Positions 61,233-64,000 of a DNA stretch of 64,000 bases are shown piece after piece (within the stretch, counting starts at the first letter, position 1; each line of letters starts with the position of its first letter). The notes under the pieces were generated by a model. It worked only from the letters and a program-made list of their open reading frames with translations. It made no database searches and had not been told where the DNA came from. This stretch comes from Hymenobacter ginkgonis (lineage in GTDB: Bacteria; Bacteroidota; Bacteroidia; Cytophagales; Hymenobacteraceae), in assembly GCF_009755225.1 (NCBI RefSeq), contig NZ_WQKZ01000001.1, positions 1,054,001 to 1,118,000 on the forward strand, written 5' to 3'. Both the position numbers and the translations under genes were made by a program.

Positions 61233-62045
61233 TCAATTCTGGTTTAAAATAGAAAACAGCTCGTCGAGCTTCGGCGTCAGGATGATGTCGGTGCGGCGGT
61301 TCATGGCTTTATTTTGGGGCGAGTCGTTGGCGACTACGGGCAGGTATTGGCCCCGGCCCGACGGCGTTATTTGCGTGGGGTCGATGCCGGCCGACGTGAG
61401 CAGGCGCGTGATTTCGGTGGCGCGCAACACGCTCAAATCCCAGTTGTCTTTGGCGCCATTCACTACCCCCTTAATGGGTACGTTGTCGGTGTGGCCCTCT
61501 ACCAGAATGTTGATGTCCTTGTTGCCAGTCAAGGCGTTAGCCAGTTTGATAAGGGCATCCTGGCCGGCCGGGTCTACTTTGGTCGAACCCGACTTGAACA
61601 GCAGTTGCTCGGACAGCGATACGTAGACCTTGCCGTTCTTTACATTCACCTGCAAGTCGTTGGAGTTGAAGCCCAGCAACGCATCCGACACCTTTTGGCG
61701 CAGGGCTTTAGTGGCGGCATCCTTCTCATCCAGAATGCGTTGCATCTCGGCCACGCGGGCGTTTTTGCCGGCTAGGTCCTGCTCGGTAGTGCCCAGCGTC
61801 TGGTTAAGTTGGTTGAGTTGGCTGGATTTATTTAGCAAATTGGCGTTGAGACTGGTTTCGGTGCGTTCCTTTTCCAGCTGCAACGCGGCCCGCTCGGCCT
61901 GCAACTGGTCGCGCGACTTCGTGAGTTCGCTGTTTTGCTGTTGCAAAGCGGCAATCTCCTTCTGGTTGCAACTGGGCAAAGTCAGTAGCACGGCCCCAAG
62001 CAGAACCGGCGTAAAGGAAGCCAGGGTTTTGGAAGTGAAATACAT
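61233..62045 (-). CDS. OmpA family lipoprotein with coiled coil
   Basis: Outer-membrane lipoprotein of 270 residues that binds peptidoglycan. Lipobox LLTLPSC (about Cys26), followed by a coiled coil (about 30-125; ALQQQNSELTKSRDQLQAER and EKDAATKALRQKVSDALLG). The C-terminal OmpA domain has LFKSGSTKVDPAGQ, VEGHTDNVPIKG and the peptidoglycan-contacting WDLSVLRATEITRLL and SGRGQYLPV segments. The ATG at 62045 starts the signal; the frame's first ATG at 62117 gives no signal. Similar to MotB-like/YiaD-type envelope proteins; divergent from the S8 protease gene. Confidence 0.92.
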   Translation of the reverse strand: MYFTSKTLASFTPVLLGAVLLTLPSCNQKEIAALQQQNSELTKSRDQLQAERAALQLEKERTETSLNANLLNKSSQLNQLNQTLGTTEQDLAGKNARVAEMQRILDEKDAATKALRQKVSDALLGFNSNDLQVNVKNGKVYVSLSEQLLFKSGSTKVDPAGQDALIKLANALTGNKDINILVEGHTDNVPIKGVVNGAKDNWDLSVLRATEITRLLTSAGIDPTQITPSGRGQYLPVVANDSPQNKAMNRRTDIILTPKLDELFSILNQN

Positions 62046-62173
62046 ACGAAAGGCTAGAAAATCAAGAACTAACAAGAAATTATTGCCGGGCCAATAACCC
62101 GCAAGGGCTAAACGCATAAGTTTTCACGGAGGTTACTTATCCGCCTGCTTACGGGTAGTAGCACGGTGGCGGG

Positions 62174-62181
62174 TACTTTTG
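62174..62181 (+). promoter_or_regulatory. Putative -7 box of the S8 protease gene
   Basis: TACTTTTG matches TAnnTTTG, 45 bases before the ATG at 62227; the same octamer precedes the M28 gene and the large protein at 46365. Confidence 0.45.
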
Positions 62182-62226
62182 CCCGGCGGCCCCCCGGGCG
62201 GCGGGGTGGTTCCACGGTATGTAGTT

Positions 62227-64000
62227 ATGCGAACAAGTGTTTTTTTTAAGATAATAATTGGGCTGCTGGCCGTGAGTAGCCGGGGCTGGGCGCAGTTCCC
62301 ACACCCCGGCCCAACCCTGCGCTACTGGGTGCGGTTTGCTGATAAGCAAGGCGTTACGTTTCGGCCGGAAGCCTATTTTAGCCCCGCCGCGCAGGCGCGC
62401 CGCCGCCACCAGGGCCTACCCCCCGCCGACGCCACCGACTACCCCGTGCGCCCCGACTACGTGGCCGCCGTGCGTGCCCACGTCGATACGCTCACCGTGG
62501 TCAGCCGCTGGTTTAATGCCGTGGCCTGCCGTGCTACGCCTGCCCAGGCGGCGGCCGTTGGCCAGCTGCCGGGCGTGGCGCAAGTGTTGCCCTGGCCCGT
62601 GGCTGGGCGCCTGCTGCCGGCCGCGCATCGCGTTGGGCAAGAAGCAAGTAGCCCTAATGCGCCCGCTGCGCGCGGCATTACTCCCAACGACTACCTGCTG
62701 GCCCGCCAGCAAACGGCCGTCCTCGGCCGCGCGGCGCTCAACCAGGCGCGCCTCACGGGGCGCGGCGTGCGCATTGCGGTGTTCGACGTGGGCTTTCGCG
62801 GAGCCGACCGGCACCCGGCTTTTCGGGCGCTGCGGCGCGAGGGGCGCATCGCGGCCACGTATGATTTTCTAAAAAACCGGCCCTATGTATTTGGTGGGGG
62901 TGCGCACGGCACCGAGGTATTGGGCTGCTTAGCCGGCCGCCTACCCGGCGCCGATAGCCTGCACGCCGGCCCTACCCTCGGCCTGGCGCCCGAGGCTACC
63001 TACCTGCTGGCCCGCACCGAGGGGCTGGCCAGCGAGCGCTACGCCGAAGAAGAGGCTTGGCTGGCCGCCGCCGAGTGGGCCGACCGCCAGGGTGCCGACA
63101 TCATTAGCTCGTCCTTAGCTTATACCGAGCAGCGCTACTTTCCGGAGCAGATGAATGGCCGCCGCTCGCTCATTGGGCGGGCGGCCACGCTGGCGGCCCG
63201 CAAGGGGATACTGGTGGTGAGTGCCGCCGGCAACGACGGCGACGACGACTGGCGCCGCATTGGCACGCCCGCCGATGCCGACTCGGTGCTGGCCGTGGGT
63301 GGCCTCGACCCCGCCACTGGGCTGCATTTGGACTTCAGCTCGGTGGGCCCCAGCGCCGACCGCCGCCTCAAGCCCGACGTGTCGGCCTTCGGTATCGTGC
63401 TGACAACCAATTCCACGGGTGGGTATGACCGGCTCGAAGGCACCTCCTTTGCCGCGCCGCTGGTGGCGGGCCTGGCCGCCTGTGCCAAGCAAGCCGGGGG
63501 CGACAAACTAACGGCCATGGCGCTGTTTCGGCAGGTGCGCGAGGCGGGCGAGCTGTACCCGTACTACGACTATGCCCACGGCTACGGGCGGCCCGAAGCA
63601 ACCCGCCTGTTGGCCCGCCAAAAAGGAGGGGTAGGGGCGCCTGCCGTGCCCACTTTCGATTTTGTGGTGCACGATTCGCTGGTAGCCGTGGTGCTGCGGC
63701 CCACGGCCACGGTGCCCGCCGCCCAGCCGCTGCCGCTGCTCACCGAGCCCGACGAGGCGGGCCCCAGCGGCACTAGTTGGCTGGCCGAGGCTACCCCCGC
63801 CCGCCCACCCGGCACGCCTACTCCCACCACTGCCAACGTGGCGCCCGTGGGCAAAGAGCAGGCCGCGCCCGCCGAGGCTGGCCCCGCCCTGCCACCGTAC
63901 CCGGCCTATCCCGCTCGCCTCTACTGGCACCTGGCCAATAGTCGCGGCGTGCTCAGCCGCTACGAAGTGCGCGCCGCCACGCAGCGGCTAGTAGTGCAGG
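62227..64000 (+). CDS. S8 family (subtilisin-like) serine protease, cut by window edge
   Basis: The frame stays open for 591 codons to the right edge, so the C terminus is missing. A signal peptide (FFKIIIGLLAVSSRGWAQ) is followed by a pro-region of about 150 residues. Catalytic triad: D187 in IAVFDVGF, H227 in GGGAHGTEVLGC, S407 in GTSFAAPLVAG; oxyanion N336 in VSAAGNDG. After the catalytic domain (about 170-450) comes a Pro/Ala/Thr-rich stretch and then beta-rich sequence (LYWHLANSRGVLSRYEV), suggesting a C-terminal T9SS-type region outside the window. It belongs to the Bacteroidota S8 group whose members are exported. Confidence 0.9.
   Translation, partial: MRTSVFFKIIIGLLAVSSRGWAQFPHPGPTLRYWVRFADKQGVTFRPEAYFSPAAQARRRHQGLPPADATDYPVRPDYVAAVRAHVDTLTVVSRWFNAVACRATPAQAAAVGQLPGVAQVLPWPVAGRLLPAAHRVGQEASSPNAPAARGITPNDYLLARQQTAVLGRAALNQARLTGRGVRIAVFDVGFRGADRHPAFRALRREGRIAATYDFLKNRPYVFGGGAHGTEVLGCLAGRLPGADSLHAGPTLGLAPEATYLLARTEGLASERYAEEEAWLAAAEWADRQGADIISSSLAYTEQRYFPEQMNGRRSLIGRAATLAARKGILVVSAAGNDGDDDWRRIGTPADADSVLAVGGLDPATGLHLDFSSVGPSADRRLKPDVSAFGIVLTTNSTGGYDRLEGTSFAAPLVAGLAACAKQAGGDKLTAMALFRQVREAGELYPYYDYAHGYGRPEATRLLARQKGGVGAPAVPTFDFVVHDSLVAVVLRPTATVPAAQPLPLLTEPDEAGPSGTSWLAEATPARPPGTPTPTTANVAPVGKEQAAPAEAGPALPPYPAYPARLYWHLANSRGVLSRYEVRAATQRLVVQ

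Noticed and set aside
1..64000. tRNA, rRNA, insertion sequences, restriction or defence systems
   Set aside because: I looked in all gaps and among the proteins and found no tRNA cloverleaf-like sequence, transposase, integrase, toxin pair, methylase or nuclease module.

Overview
The window looks like chromosomal DNA of a GC-rich member of the Bacteroidota, most probably Hymenobacter or a close relative (Hymenobacteraceae). The evidence is a SusC/SusD pair, two proteins with type IX secretion C-terminal tails, the Bacteroidota-specific families DUF4290 and DUF3109, promoter-like TAnnTTTG boxes, and A/T-rich leaders instead of Shine-Dalgarno sites. I see no rRNA, tRNA, CRISPR array, insertion sequence or prophage module.

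Layout. 1-4.2 kb: a chemosensory cluster (end of a methyl-accepting receptor with a long Pro-rich tail, CheW, CheY, CheA, CheC-like phosphatase). 4.3-9.1 kb: arginase-family enzyme, small membrane protein, DUF4349 lipoprotein, murA and its DUF4290 partner. 9.2-17.1 kb: PcrA/UvrD helicase, DUF3109 protein, aspartate ammonia-lyase, secreted alpha-amylase, pirin and a GAF protein. 17.3-24.1 kb: outer-membrane protein, a seven-repeat T9SS propeller protein, M2 dipeptidase, esterase, peroxiredoxin, SemiSWEET. 24.1-26.1 kb: dehydrogenase, DoxX and Crp/Fnr operon. 26.4-32.6 kb: a complete RND efflux operon (adaptor, pump, outer-membrane factor). 32.7-34.3 kb: small lineage-specific proteins. 35.2-46.3 kb: SusC, SusD, metalloprotease, M20 amidohydrolase and an amino-acid permease, which together read as a peptide-utilisation locus. 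46.4-53.5 kb: a large unknown membrane-anchored protein, EcsC, a twin ABC ATPase, NadR and an orphan membrane protein. 53.6-57.8 kb: a two-component system divergent from a secreted GH16 glucanase. 57.9-64 kb: phosphatase, DUF3298 lipoprotein, M28 peptidase, OmpA lipoprotein and a subtilisin-like protease that runs off the right edge.

The unusual content is mostly non-coding. There are five copies of a palindromic repeat family (core GAACGTC[A/C]TGCTG). Several very long perfect inverted repeats follow genes, one with a 44-bp stem. A 9-mer, GGGGTAGGG, is heavily over-represented on both strands in genes and between them. Coding oddities include MurA with Asp in place of the fosfomycin-target Cys, an in-frame Thr/Gly minisatellite in a predicted surface loop of the efflux channel, a twin ABC ATPase with one degenerate composite site, and a terminator-like hairpin ending a few bases before the GTG start of the arginase-family gene.
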